Shown: piece after piece, positions 26,955 through 35,331 of the stretch
Numbering within the stretch: position 1 is the stretch's first letter
Layout: every line of letters starts with the position of its first letter
NCBI RefSeq assembly: GCF_016464625.1
Contig: NZ_JAEAGO010000005.1
Location: 124,001 to 188,000, forward strand
Reading direction: 5' to 3'
Source: Penaeicola halotolerans
Lineage (GTDB): Bacteria; Bacteroidota; Bacteroidia; Cytophagales; Cyclobacteriaceae
Length of the DNA: 64,000 bases
Notes under the pieces: generated by a model
What the model was told of the DNA's origin: nothing
Database searches by the model: none
What the model saw: the letters and a program-made list of their open reading frames with translations, nothing else
Translations under genes and position numbers: made by a program

Positions 26955-26977
26955 GCGCTAAATATAAGGATCTTATC

Positions 26978-27643
26978 CTACATGTTGAGGTACTTCATGA
27001 GCAGATTGAGGCGATCTTGCTCATTAGTGATGGGGCTTTCTTCCTCAAATTGACTGATGACTTTGTAGCCAAAACGCTCCAAAGTGGCTTTGATATGCTT
27101 TAGTTCTAATTTATTGATCTTGAGTGTCAACTTGATCTTCTCGGCATCTAGTGGATCACTAGAGATAAAACTACTGAGAATTTTAGCATTTTCTAACTCA
27201 ATGAGGCGCGATATCTCATGAAGGGAATAATCAGACAGATACATGGACAAGACCATAATGCCCCCCTGAGACTGTATAGAGATAGACTGCGCAAAGGCCG
27301 TCACTGTATCTTCCATAGTGATCACCCCGAGGAACTTATGAAACTGATCCTCCACAGCCACCATACTGATCTTGTGCTGATAGCCAGCCCTGATGACATC
27401 ATAGATATGCTTGTCAGGGCTGACAAAACATTCCTTACCGATAAGCTGAAAAGTACCGATCTCTTTATCCGCCATATTAGCATCAAAGATCATCTCTTCT
27501 GAAATGAAACCTTGTAGGTGCAAATCATGAACGACTGGCAAATGACTGACCCGCAACTCTTCCATCCACGAAAGTGCCATAGACGCTTTGTCTGAAAACT
27601 TCAGTGGGGGAATCATCTTATTGATCAAGTCTATGGCGATCAT
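26978..27643 (-). CDS. CBS-domain protein
   Basis: The 221-residue soluble protein begins with a CBS pair (about residues 1-120) with typical strands such as LPVVHDLHLQGFISE and ISMVAVEDQFHKFLGVITMEDTV. It is followed by an ACT-like domain (about 130-200: GGIMVLSMYLSDYSLHEISRLIELENAKI). CBS pairs bind adenine nucleotides and usually regulate a partner, but no partner is evident. The arrangement resembles AcuB-type proteins. It abuts the hydrolase gene upstream (1 base apart) and nadK downstream, so regulation linked to nucleotide state is an attractive guess only. Confidence 0.85.
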   Translation of the reverse strand: MIAIDLINKMIPPLKFSDKASMALSWMEELRVSHLPVVHDLHLQGFISEEMIFDANMADKEIGTFQLIGKECFVSPDKHIYDVIRAGYQHKISMVAVEDQFHKFLGVITMEDTVTAFAQSISIQSQGGIMVLSMYLSDYSLHEISRLIELENAKILSSFISSDPLDAEKIKLTLKINKLELKHIKATLERFGYKVISQFEEESPITNEQDRLNLLMKYLNM

Positions 27644-27644
27644 G

Positions 27645-28409
27645 CTAGAGCGGTGTTTCTTTTAACCAATTTTCTAATATAACATTAAATTGATCAGGAT
27701 GTTCCATCATCGGTGCGTGAGAGCACTTATCTATAAATTTCAAAGTCGAGTTACTGAGTAGTCTATTAAACTCATGGCCTACCATCGGAGGAGTGATCGT
27801 ATCATTGAGCCCCCATACGAGTAGAACAGGAATCTTGATAGCAGGAATCTCAGAAGCCATATTGTGTCTCTGAGCAGACTTAGCGATCGCAACTATACGC
27901 ATACACTTTGGAATAGAGTTAGTTGTCTCAAACACCTCATCTACCAGTTCTTTAGTCGCCACTTTCGGATCATAGAAGGTATATTCCACACGTTCTTTGA
28001 TATACTGATAGTTTCCTCTTTTAGGAAAAGATCCACCCATCCCATTTTCAAAGAGGCCAGAACTTCCTGTCAGCACGAGTCTTTTGATATTTTCAGGGTA
28101 TTTCAAAGTATAAATCAACCCGACATGTCCTCCTAATGAATTTCCAATCAAAGTGAGGTCTTGGTCTATTTGCTTATATTCGATGAAGCTTCTCAAGTGA
28201 TCTACTAATCCATCCAATCCAGCTTCTCTGATAGGCATTTCATAGATAGGCAACATGGGAATCATCACACGGTAATTTTGGGAAAAATGATTAACCACTC
28301 CCTCCCAGTTACTCAAAGCGCCAAAAAGCCCATGCAATAGCATGAGTATATCTCCTTGACCCTCGTCTATGTATTTAAATCCGTTTGCTTCTTTTATCTG
28401 TAAAGACAT
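27645..28409 (-). CDS. Alpha/beta-fold hydrolase
   Basis: This is a 254-residue cytosolic alpha/beta hydrolase. It has the oxyanion motif LLHGLFGALSNW near residue 25, the nucleophile elbow IGNSLGGHVGL near 90 (Ser), the acid in LVWGLNDTITP near 200, and the His in DKCSHAPMMEHP near 232. The substrate cannot be predicted; esterase and C-C hydrolase activities are both found in this group. It lies 12 bases from the amidotransferase gene upstream. Confidence 0.88.
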   Translation of the reverse strand: MSLQIKEANGFKYIDEGQGDILMLLHGLFGALSNWEGVVNHFSQNYRVMIPMLPIYEMPIREAGLDGLVDHLRSFIEYKQIDQDLTLIGNSLGGHVGLIYTLKYPENIKRLVLTGSSGLFENGMGGSFPKRGNYQYIKERVEYTFYDPKVATKELVDEVFETTNSIPKCMRIVAIAKSAQRHNMASEIPAIKIPVLLVWGLNDTITPPMVGHEFNRLLSNSTLKFIDKCSHAPMMEHPDQFNVILENWLKETPL

Positions 28410-28421
28410 CTGTTTGATTGA

Positions 28422-29012
28422 TTAATTAGGTATGCCGAGTTTTTCCTGACTAGCAATATTATTAAATCTAAGCCAATTATCTAATATTTTCAAACCATAT
28501 TCTGTCAAATGTGCCTCTGGGTGATACTGTAACCCCCAAATAGGCAGATACTTATGTTTGATAGACATGATCTCATTTTCTTTGGTCAATCCTGTCACCT
28601 CTAGTATCTCTGGTAGATTTTGCAAAACTAAAGAGTGATATCTTACCACTTGCAATGACACGACACTTCCAAAAATGCTAGGGTCACTTACTTTGATAGT
28701 AGATATTTTGCCATGCATGGGCTTGAGGGCTTTGACTAGTGAAGCTCCGAAGTATTCTCCTATCGCTTGGTGACCCAGACAAATACCTAAGATTGGAACT
28801 TGCCCCACATAGTGTCCCAATATTTCCATAAGCCTGCCTGCCTTCTGAGGAGTCTCTGGACCTGGTGACAAAACTAGGCCTTCATAAGACTGATCTGTGT
28901 AAGCTTCTATGGGCAAGTCATTTCTCTTGACGACCATCTGTACACCCAACTGCTGGAAGTAATCCACCAAGTTGTAAGTGAAAGAATCATAATTGTCTAT
29001 CAGAAGGATCAT
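28422..29012 (-). CDS. Class I glutamine amidotransferase (PabA/TrpG type)
   Basis: This 196-residue subunit releases ammonia from glutamine for aminodeoxychorismate or anthranilate synthase. It has the N-terminal IDNYDSFTYNLVDYF, the SPGPETP motif near residue 50, the catalytic Cys in ILGICLGHQAIGE near 78, and the catalytic His-x-Glu in GLQYHPEAHLTEYG near 170. No trp or pab genes lie next to it, and its partner is elsewhere. Isolation from a trp operon slightly favours PabA (folate synthesis) or a shared amphibolic role. Confidence 0.9.
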   Translation of the reverse strand: MILLIDNYDSFTYNLVDYFQQLGVQMVVKRNDLPIEAYTDQSYEGLVLSPGPETPQKAGRLMEILGHYVGQVPILGICLGHQAIGEYFGASLVKALKPMHGKISTIKVSDPSIFGSVVSLQVVRYHSLVLQNLPEILEVTGLTKENEIMSIKHKYLPIWGLQYHPEAHLTEYGLKILDNWLRFNNIASQEKLGIPN

Positions 29013-29013
29013 C

Positions 29014-29541
29014 TTAGAGCAAGTCTTGAAGTGCTTTTAGAGAGTCAAAAGTATCTTGAATGACCGGTAGATATTCATTAATCAGATTCACCGTATTTGG
29101 TGCTAAGCTTTCTAGGTAAGGATATATGACAGCCTCCTCTGTGTGCTCTTTAGGAATCTCAAAGTTCATGGCACTCGCTACCCATAGCAGTAAGCTCACT
29201 CCAAAAGTCCATTTGATGATACCAAGCAGCGCTCCGAATATATTATCAAACAAGCCAAAAAACGTTAAGTCTAAGAGCTTTTTCAAAAGTACTCCCACTC
29301 CTCTAACTATCAGAATGATCCCAATGAATAGTAATAAGAAAGCGATCACTGGAACTAGATAACTGATAGATGCTGCATGAGGCATGATCAGCGCTACGAG
29401 CCAATCCATCAGTTTAAAAGCTCCTATGATCGCTAAAAGCAAAGCCAGTATAGAAATGATCTCTATCAAAAGTCCTTTACGAAAACCGCTGTAAGCACCG
29501 ATCGCTAAGACTACTAAAACAAAAAAATCTACCAGCTTCAA
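29014..29541 (-). CDS. CvpA-family membrane protein
   Basis: The 175-residue protein has four hydrophobic segments and the CvpA-family opening pattern (VDFFVLVVLAIGAYSGFRKGLLIEIISILALLLA; the G-x-x-x-G-x-x-K/R-G loop is clear). It has a TM4 ahead of a soluble C-terminal tail ending in DSLKALQDLL. CvpA was first noted for colicin V production in E. coli and is more broadly tied to envelope homeostasis. The stop and the next start are 1 base apart, so it is co-transcribed with the amidotransferase. Confidence 0.88.
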   Translation of the reverse strand: MKLVDFFVLVVLAIGAYSGFRKGLLIEIISILALLLAIIGAFKLMDWLVALIMPHAASISYLVPVIAFLLLFIGIILIVRGVGVLLKKLLDLTFFGLFDNIFGALLGIIKWTFGVSLLLWVASAMNFEIPKEHTEEAVIYPYLESLAPNTVNLINEYLPVIQDTFDSLKALQDLL

Positions 29542-29548
29542 ATTTGAT

Positions 29549-29998
29549 TTAGTTAAGTAAAGACTTGACCATAGCAGAGATGGCTTTACCGTCCGCTTTA
29601 CCAGCGAGTTCCTTGGTCGCTACACCCATGACTTTACCCATATCTTTGGCTGAGGTAGCTCCAGTATTAGAGATGATTTGACTGATGGCTGCTTTCAATT
29701 CATCCTCTGTCAACTGCTTTGGTAAAAACTCCTCGATAATCGCAAGCTCTGCCTCCTCTACTTCAGCGAGATCTTTTCTACCTTGTTGGTTATAGATATC
29801 CGCAGAATCTTTTCTTTGCTTGGCAGCCTTCACCAGTAGCTTCATCTCTTCATCTGCTGTGAGTGATGACCCTGCGCTCGTCTTTGTCTCCTCTAGAAGG
29901 ATCAATGATTTGATAGCCCTAAGTGCTGTCAGCCTTGTTTTATCTTTAGCGAGCATCGCTTGTTTGATACCGCTTTCTATTTCTTGCTTTAAAGCCAT
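29549..29998 (-). CDS. YqeY/GatB-tail family protein
   Basis: This 149-residue soluble protein matches the YqeY family: KQEIESGIKQAMLAKDKTRLTALRAIKSLI at the start, AKQRKDSADIYNQQGRKDLAEVEEAELAIIEEFLPKQL in the middle (N-terminal helical part) and the GatB/Asn-Gln amidotransferase tail-like domain at the end (KDMGKVMGVATKELAGKADGKAI). It may assist tRNA-dependent amidation or have an RNA-binding role, but its function is unproven. It appears to be the first gene of the minus-strand run that continues to nadK. Confidence 0.92.
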   Translation of the reverse strand: MALKQEIESGIKQAMLAKDKTRLTALRAIKSLILLEETKTSAGSSLTADEEMKLLVKAAKQRKDSADIYNQQGRKDLAEVEEAELAIIEEFLPKQLTEDELKAAISQIISNTGATSAKDMGKVMGVATKELAGKADGKAISAMVKSLLN

Positions 29999-30032
29999 TT
30001 CTCTATTCTTTACTTTAATTACTAACTTAGCA

Positions 30033-30040
30033 CAAAATTA
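30033..30040 (-). promoter_or_regulatory. -7 promoter element for the yqeY-cvpA run
   Basis: The minus strand reads TAATTTTG here, an exact TAnnTTTG match, 34 bases upstream of the ATG at 29998. The -33 region is weak. Confidence 0.4.
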
Positions 30041-30112
30041 GGATAATCTACAGAAAGATAAAATTATTGCGAGAGGGGTAAACTTACACGACTTGCAATC
30101 CATTATAACTAT

Positions 30113-30838
30113 ATGACAAAGCTTAGTGTAAACATCAATAAAATCGCCACCATCAGAAATGCCCGCGGACACAATAATCCTGATGTAGTCAAAGTGGCGC
30201 TAGATATAGAAAAATTTGGAGGAGAAGGCATCACAGTACATCCTAGACCAGATGAACGACACATCAGATATAGTGATGTGATGGCGCTAAAAGATGTCGT
30301 GCAAACGGACTTCAACATAGAAGGCTATCCAGATGCACGCTATATGGAAATGGTTCGTCTTGCCAAGCCTGCACAAGCCACACTCGTCCCAGACCCCCCA
30401 CACGTACTGACTTCTAATGCTGGCTGGGATACGATCAAGCATCAAGCAGAACTGATAGATATCATCGCAGAACTCAAGAGTTATGGTGTGCGGACTTCTA
30501 TTTTTATAGGAACTGATCTAAAGCTTATAGAAGCTGCTAAAAAAATCGGCACTGACCGCATTGAACTCTATACAGAGCCTTATGCTAGCCAATATCATAC
30601 TGATAAAGCCAAAGCTGTAGCACCTTTTGTGACTGCTGCTAAACTAGCACATGAATTAGGTCTTGGCATCAATGCCGGACATGATCTAGACCTACACAAC
30701 CTCAAATACCTAAAGCAGTCCATCCCCCAACTGGATGAAGTATCGATAGGGCATGCCCTCATCTGTGATGCACTCTATCTTGGCTTAGAAAATACTGTAC
30801 AACTCTACAAAAGACAACTCATAGACCATGAAGCTTAA
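30113..30838 (+). CDS. pdxJ: Pyridoxine 5'-phosphate synthase
   Basis: PdxJ condenses 1-deoxyxylulose 5-phosphate with 3-amino-1-hydroxyacetone phosphate in DXP-dependent PLP synthesis. The 241-residue TIM-barrel protein has [16 protein letters not shown] at the start, [13 protein letters not shown] near residue 43, ELYTEPYA near 158 and [13 protein letters not shown] near 182. The partner substrate DXP is made by dxs, also in this window (41172). Its last 11 bases overlap the next gene, so translation is probably coupled. Confidence 0.97.
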   Translation: MTKLSVNINKIATIRNARGHNNPDVVKVALDIEKFGGEGITVHPRPDERHIRYSDVMALKDVVQTDFNIEGYPDARYMEMVRLAKPAQATLVPDPPHVLTSNAGWDTIKHQAELIDIIAELKSYGVRTSIFIGTDLKLIEAAKKIGTDRIELYTEPYASQYHTDKAKAVAPFVTAAKLAHELGLGINAGHDLDLHNLKYLKQSIPQLDEVSIGHALICDALYLGLENTVQLYKRQLIDHEA

Positions 30839-31592
30839 TTATAGAAAAATAGGGAGTGGCGAACCAGTGATCATCATGCATGGACTTTTCGGCTCGGCTG
30901 ACAACTGGCTAACCATCGCTCGTGAATTAGAAGCTGACTATGAGCTTTATTTACTAGACTTGCGCAATCATGGAGATTCTCCCAAGAGTGAGGAATGGAA
31001 CTATGAAGTCATGGCCAAAGATCTCAAAGATTTCATCGAAGAACATCAGCTAAAAAACCCAGTGATACTTGGTCACTCCATGGGTGGCAAAGTTGCTATG
31101 TTTTTTGCTACACAATACCCAGAGTTAGTTTCTAAGCTCATGGTAGCAGACATAGCACCTCGCTACTATCCTATCCATCATCACACCATTTTAAAAGGTC
31201 TCAATGCAATTCCAATTGACTCTCTGAAAAGTCGCAAAGAAGCTGAAGACATTTTAGGTGAATATGTGAAAGACATGGGTACGCGACAATTTCTCCTAAA
31301 GAGTCTTGGAAGAGCCAGTGGAGGAGGATTTGAGTGGAAGATCAACTTGCCTGTGATCACTAAGCAAATAGAAAATGTCGGGGAAGCCCTACCAGAAGGT
31401 GCTCAGTTTGATAAATCAACACTATTTGTCAGAGGAGCCAACTCAGATTACATCAATGAAGATGATAGCGCTGAGATCAAAGAGATCTTCACCAATAGCA
31501 CCCTAGTCACTATCAAAGATGCTGGGCATTGGCTTCACGCTGAGCAGCCAGAAGTCTTCACGAGCATTTTTAAAGAATTCTTAAAATCATAG
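30828..31592 (+). CDS. Alpha/beta-fold hydrolase (YbfF-like esterase)
   Basis: This is a 254-residue soluble hydrolase with [14 protein letters not shown] near residue 15, DLRNHGDSP near 45, the nucleophile elbow [11 protein letters not shown] near 86, acidic residue [10 protein letters not shown] near 205 and catalytic His in [11 protein letters not shown] near 233. This layout is close to the YbfF/BioH-like acyl-thioesterase or esterase branch. It could act in fatty-acyl or biotin precursor release, but no bio gene is nearby. It is coupled to pdxJ by an 11-base overlap and to the methyltransferase (1 base apart). Confidence 0.9.
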   Translation: MKLNYRKIGSGEPVIIMHGLFGSADNWLTIARELEADYELYLLDLRNHGDSPKSEEWNYEVMAKDLKDFIEEHQLKNPVILGHSMGGKVAMFFATQYPELVSKLMVADIAPRYYPIHHHTILKGLNAIPIDSLKSRKEAEDILGEYVKDMGTRQFLLKSLGRASGGGFEWKINLPVITKQIENVGEALPEGAQFDKSTLFVRGANSDYINEDDSAEIKEIFTNSTLVTIKDAGHWLHAEQPEVFTSIFKEFLKS

Positions 31593-31593
31593 T

Positions 31594-32298
31594 ATGAGTC
31601 AAACGGGAATTTTATACCTTATCCCCAGCAATCTAGCCGAAGACACAGCTGACCAAGTCATCAATGAACAAGTTCGCGCAGTCATCAAAGAAACAAAATA
31701 CTACTTAGTAGAAAACCTTCGAACTGCCAGACGCTACATAGGTTCACTCAAGACAGGTGTAGTGATCGATGAACTCCACTTTGAAATACTTGATAAAAAA
31801 ACGACTCCCGCAGAGGTTGCTAAACTTATGGGTCCAGCACTTCAAGGTCAACCAATAGGAGTGATCTCCGAAGCTGGCTGTCCAGGAGTAGCCGATCCTG
31901 GGGCTTTAGCAGTAGCTTTTGCGCATCAAAAAGGCATTAAAGTGTGTCCGTTGGTTGGGCCATCTTCTTTTCTTTTAGCACTGATGGCTTCGGGTTTCAA
32001 TGGACAATCTTTCACTTTTCACGGCTATATCCCTATTCAAAAAAAGGAGCGCATCGACTTCATCAAGCAGATGGAGCGACATGCACAGAAAAAGCAGACG
32101 CAACTTTTCATGGAGACACCATTTAGAAACAATCATTTGTTAGAAGATATTCTCCAGCATTGTCAGCCAGATACACTACTTTGTATCGCCAAAAACATCA
32201 CAGGAGCAGATGAAATGATCCAAACTAAATCTATCAAAGACTGGCGAAAAGCTAAGCCAGACTTGCATAAAGTCCCCACCGTATTTTTACTGTATTGA
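31594..32298 (+). CDS. RsmI-like SAM-dependent (tetrapyrrole-methylase family) methyltransferase
   Basis: This 234-residue protein belongs to the TP-methylase fold: ILYLIPSNLAEDTADQ at the start, GVISEAGCPGVADPG near residue 88 (SAM-binding and substrate loop), VCPLVGPSSFLLALMASGFNGQSFTFHGYIP near 125, and METPFRNNHLLEDI near 172. RsmI 2'-O-methylates C1402 of 16S rRNA. This product is shorter and lacks the usual RsmI C-terminal domain, so it may be a paralogue with a different target. It ends before the metK promoter. Confidence 0.85.
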   Translation: MSQTGILYLIPSNLAEDTADQVINEQVRAVIKETKYYLVENLRTARRYIGSLKTGVVIDELHFEILDKKTTPAEVAKLMGPALQGQPIGVISEAGCPGVADPGALAVAFAHQKGIKVCPLVGPSSFLLALMASGFNGQSFTFHGYIPIQKKERIDFIKQMERHAQKKQTQLFMETPFRNNHLLEDILQHCQPDTLLCIAKNITGADEMIQTKSIKDWRKAKPDLHKVPTVFLLY

Positions 32299-32335
32299 CC
32301 TCTCAGTAAAAAATCAAGGGATTATCTGTAAGATT

Positions 32336-32365
32336 TTTGTAAATCACGCACAAGCCTTAACTTTG
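32336..32365 (+). promoter_or_regulatory. -33/-7 promoter for metK
   Basis: TTTG at 32336-32339 and TAACTTTG at 32358-32365, 18 bases apart, match the Bacteroidota sigma-ABfr consensus at both boxes. Transcription would begin about 25 bases before the metK ATG, too short a leader for a SAM riboswitch. Confidence 0.75.
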
Positions 32366-32396
32366 GCTTTTCAAATTCGAACATAAATAAAGAGCA

Positions 32397-33650
32397 ATGC
32401 CATATTTGTTTACATCAGAATCAGTGTCTGAAGGACATCCTGATAAAATTTCGGATCAAATCTCAGATGCTTTGATTGATAATTTCTTAGCCTTTGACCC
32501 TAAATCTAAGGTTGCATGTGAGACACTTGTGACTACAGGTCAAGTGTTTCTAGCTGGAGAAGTGAAGTCTGACACCTACCTAGACGTACAAAAAATCGCT
32601 AGAGAGGTTATCAATAAAATCGGATATACCAAGAGTGAGTATATGTTTGATGGTAACTCATGTGGTGTACTTTCTGCGATCCATGAGCAGTCTCCAGATA
32701 TCAACCAAGGAGTAGATAGATCTAGCCCTGAGGAACAAGGTGCTGGCGACCAAGGTATGATGTTTGGCTATGCTACCAAAGAGACAGAAGACTATATGCC
32801 ACTGGCACTTGATCTTTCTCACAAAATCCTCATTGAGCTCGCTGCCCTCAGAAGAGAAAATAAAGATATCACTTATCTGCGCCCAGATGCTAAGTCACAA
32901 GTGACGATAGAATACTCTGATGACAATGTCCCTCAGCGAATCGATGCTATCGTAGTATCTACACAGCACGATGACTTTGATACAGAAGCTAACATGCTCG
33001 CCAAAATCAAGTCTGACATCATCAATATCTTGATCCCTAGGCTTAAAGCTAAGCTCAAACCAGAGATCCAAAAACTCTTCACAGATAAGATCACTTATCA
33101 TATCAACCCTACTGGAAAGTTTGTCATCGGTGGACCACATGGTGATACTGGACTTACTGGTCGTAAGATCATCGTAGACACTTATGGTGGAAAAGGCGCT
33201 CACGGTGGAGGTGCTTTTTCAGGCAAAGACCCATCTAAAGTAGACCGCTCTGCAGCCTATGCTACTAGACACATTGCTAAAAACCTAGTCGCTGCTGGTG
33301 TAGCAGATGAGATCTTAGTTCAAGTTTCGTATGCGATCGGTGTAGCGAAGCCTATGGGTATCTATGTCAACACTTATGGCACGGCCAAGGTAAATATGAC
33401 AGATGGCGAAATCGCTAAAAAGGTAGAAGAGATCTTTGATATGAGACCTTATGCGATCGAGCAGCGTCTAAAACTCAGAAATCCAATCTATCAAGAAACT
33501 GCTGCCTATGGACACATGGGTCGCAAAAATGAAGTCATCACTAAAGTCTTCAGATCACCTGAAGGAATAGAGCTTAAACTTGATGTTGAGCTATTCACTT
33601 GGGAAAAACTAGACTATGTAGATCGAGTAAAATCGAGCTTTGGACTATAA
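32397..33650 (+). CDS. metK: S-adenosylmethionine synthetase
   Basis: MetK makes SAM from methionine and ATP in the cytosol. The 417-residue product has the N-terminal [21 protein letters not shown], the GEVKS loop near residue 55, [11 protein letters not shown] near 100, [12 protein letters not shown] near 118, [24 protein letters not shown] near 240-265 and [22 protein letters not shown] near 265-285. Length is slightly above the E. coli enzyme (384), as usual in this phylum. It is a single-gene unit with its own promoter and terminator. Confidence 0.98.
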   Translation: MPYLFTSESVSEGHPDKISDQISDALIDNFLAFDPKSKVACETLVTTGQVFLAGEVKSDTYLDVQKIAREVINKIGYTKSEYMFDGNSCGVLSAIHEQSPDINQGVDRSSPEEQGAGDQGMMFGYATKETEDYMPLALDLSHKILIELAALRRENKDITYLRPDAKSQVTIEYSDDNVPQRIDAIVVSTQHDDFDTEANMLAKIKSDIINILIPRLKAKLKPEIQKLFTDKITYHINPTGKFVIGGPHGDTGLTGRKIIVDTYGGKGAHGGGAFSGKDPSKVDRSAAYATRHIAKNLVAAGVADEILVQVSYAIGVAKPMGIYVNTYGTAKVNMTDGEIAKKVEEIFDMRPYAIEQRLKLRNPIYQETAAYGHMGRKNEVITKVFRSPEGIELKLDVELFTWEKLDYVDRVKSSFGL

Positions 33651-33672
33651 TTATCCAATAGATATAAAGATA

Positions 33673-33700
33673 AAACCACATCAGCTGATGTGGTTTTTTT
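33673..33700 (+). terminator. metK terminator
   Basis: AAAACCACATCAGCTGATGTGGTTTTTTT contains a near-perfect palindrome of about 24 bases (AAACCACATC then its complement) ending in a seven-T run, 22 bases after the metK stop. Confidence 0.85.
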
Positions 33701-33710
33701 ATGTCCTTCA

Positions 33711-33739
33711 AAGAAAAAGCCCTCCGAAAAGGGCCTTTA
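33711..33739 (-). terminator. hpf terminator
   Basis: On the minus strand a GGCCCT/AGGGCT stem with a TTTCGG-type loop is followed by TTTTTC. It lies just downstream of the hpf stop and back to back with the metK terminator. Confidence 0.75.
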
Positions 33740-33750
33740 TTATCTTGGGT

Positions 33751-34053
33751 TCATTGCTTTGCAGTGACTTTTTCTTTGTGCTTTTTCAGCTGTCTTCTGA
33801 GTGCCTCTACTGTCATATCCGCAGCAGCTTCAAAGGATCCAGCTTGCTCTTTTGCAAAGAGTTGTTTCCCGGGCACATTGAGTTTGATTTCTATGACTTT
33901 ATTCTCATTTGATTCATCTTTATCCAATCGCATGAATACTTCCCCGTCTATGATGCGGTCGTAGAACGTTTCCAGTTTATCAGTTTTTTTCTGAATGAAA
34001 TTGATGAGCTTGGCGTCTGCATCAAAGTGGATGGAATGCATCTGTAATTTCAT
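33751..34053 (-). CDS. hpf: Ribosome hibernation-promoting factor (short HPF/RaiA type)
   Basis: This 100-residue protein is of the HPF/YfiA family: MKLQMHSIHFDADAKLINFIQKKTDKLETFYDRI, then a beta strand region with VIEIKLNVPGKQLFAKEQAGSFEAAADMTVEALRRQLKKHKEK, the family signature. It lacks the dimerisation domain, so it is a short form that would stabilise 100S or inactive 70S ribosomes in stationary phase. It lies 30 bases downstream of the xer recombinase gene. Confidence 0.92.
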   Translation of the reverse strand: MKLQMHSIHFDADAKLINFIQKKTDKLETFYDRIIDGEVFMRLDKDESNENKVIEIKLNVPGKQLFAKEQAGSFEAAADMTVEALRRQLKKHKEKVTAKQ

Positions 34054-34083
34054 AACGGTAAAAATTTAGGGTTAATAATTAAT

Positions 34084-34968
34084 TTACGCTTTCGGGTGAG
34101 CTTGATCAAATACTGCCTTAAGTTTATCTAGCGTATTGTGTGTATAAACTTGTGTCGCGGCCAAGTTAGCATGTCCCAGTAGATCTTTGACGGCATTTAG
34201 ATCTGCTCCCTTGTTGAGCAGGTGAGTAGCAAAAGTATGCCTTAGTACGTGCGGGCTTCTTTTGTGTGTTTGCGCATAAAGATCAAGGTACATTTTGACT
34301 GTCCGGTACACCAGCATTGGATAGACTTGCTCTCCCTTATTAGTAACGAAAAAGTAGGGAATTTCGTCTAGATTTGAAAAGGATTTCTCCTTTTCTTTTT
34401 GATACACTTGTATATTGTTTTTTAGATCTGTCAAAATCGGAATAATCCTCTGTTTATTCCTTTTTCCCAAAACTTTCACCTCTGACTTATACAGATCGAT
34501 GTCGGAAGTTTTGAGCCCTACAAGTTCGGATAGACGCATGCCTGTATAGTAGAGCATTTTGAGGATAAGCAGGTCTCGCTGCCCCTCAAATGTCTGTGGA
34601 AAAAGGCTTTCCTCAAGCACATGGTCCATCTCTTGTTCTTGGACAAATTCAGGAAGTCTTTTGGGTGTCTTGAGGAGTCTGATCTTGACCATTGGGTCTA
34701 GTTCGATCAGCTCGTTTTTGACTAAAAATTTATAAAAGGCGCGTAAGGAAGATATTTTACGATTGACTGTACTGGCAGAGTTCTTCTCCTCCACTAGCTG
34801 AATGATCCAAGCTCTGATCTCTGCATGACTCGCTTGCTCTAGCGCTGTCAACTCAAATGACTTTTCGCAAAAAGTCTGAAAGCTCTCTAAGTCCTGCTGA
34901 TAAGCCAGTATGGTATGGCGTGAAGCACGCTTCTCATAAGTCAAGTATCGTATAAAACGAAAAAGCAT
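34084..34968 (-). CDS. Tyrosine recombinase XerC/XerD type
   Basis: This 294-residue enzyme resolves chromosome dimers by strand exchange at dif. The N-terminal SAM-like core-binding domain covers about 1-95. The catalytic residues are intact: Arg in YTGMRLSELVGLKTSDID near 147, then His240, Arg243 (HVLRHTFATH), His266 (LLGHANLAATQ) and nucleophile Tyr275. Its core-gene context (rpsU-xer-hpf) and Xer-like length argue against a mobile-element integrase. Whether it is XerC or XerD cannot be settled from one copy. No dif site is visible in the window. Confidence 0.92.
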   Translation of the reverse strand: MLFRFIRYLTYEKRASRHTILAYQQDLESFQTFCEKSFELTALEQASHAEIRAWIIQLVEEKNSASTVNRKISSLRAFYKFLVKNELIELDPMVKIRLLKTPKRLPEFVQEQEMDHVLEESLFPQTFEGQRDLLILKMLYYTGMRLSELVGLKTSDIDLYKSEVKVLGKRNKQRIIPILTDLKNNIQVYQKEKEKSFSNLDEIPYFFVTNKGEQVYPMLVYRTVKMYLDLYAQTHKRSPHVLRHTFATHLLNKGADLNAVKDLLGHANLAATQVYTHNTLDKLKAVFDQAHPKA

Positions 34969-35024
34969 ATTGTCTCGGGATATCCTCTGACAATATGCTC
35001 ATTTTATAGCTTAGAAAAAACTAA

Positions 35025-35219
35025 TTAATAGTTTTCGCTAGCGAACATTCTCTGCTTGTATGCAGCTTTGATTTTCTCTTCTCTCTTTAGTACGGAAGGC
35101 TTAGTAAAGTGCTGTCTGCTGCGAAGCTTTCTGATAACACCTGTTCTGTCAAACTTCTTCTTGAAACGCTTCAGCGCTTTCTCGATTGATTCGTTCTCTT
35201 TTACGTTTACTACGATCAT
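35025..35219 (-). CDS. rpsU: 30S ribosomal protein bS21
   Basis: This is a 64-residue basic protein with the bS21 pattern VNVKENESIEKALKRFKKKFDRTGVIRKLRSRQHFTKPS. bS21 binds near the anti-Shine-Dalgarno end of 16S rRNA. In Bacteroidota it is implicated in occluding the ASD, which agrees with the lack of SD sequences in this window. It begins the rpsU-xer-hpf run. Confidence 0.96.
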   Translation of the reverse strand: MIVVNVKENESIEKALKRFKKKFDRTGVIRKLRSRQHFTKPSVLKREEKIKAAYKQRMFASENY

Positions 35220-35285
35220 AATCTAATTACCACCCCCTTTCGTTTTTTCAGACTGCAAATATAGAATACTCTATATTAAAATACA

Positions 35286-35310
35286 AATGCCTCTCCAAAA
35301 GAAAGGCATT
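35286..35310 (-). terminator. Probable terminator of the acyl-CoA dehydrogenase gene
   Basis: AATGCCT (35286-35292) and AGGCATT (35304-35310) pair as a 7-bp stem with an 11-base loop. On the minus strand a T-containing tail follows. It is moderate in strength. Confidence 0.55.
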
Positions 35311-35331
35311 CGTGAATTTAATGCTTGGTGA

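Noticed and set aside
32299-32396. SAM riboswitch upstream of metK
   Set aside because: Only about 30 bases lie between the predicted transcription start and the ATG, with no conserved aptamer sequence.
33673-33700. Palindrome around CAGCTG as a regulator binding site
   Set aside because: It is followed by a T-run right after the metK stop, so a terminator explains it.
34084-34968. Tyrosine recombinase as sign of an integrated element
   Set aside because: Core-gene neighbours (rpsU, hpf), Xer length, and no attachment repeats, cargo genes or composition change nearby.
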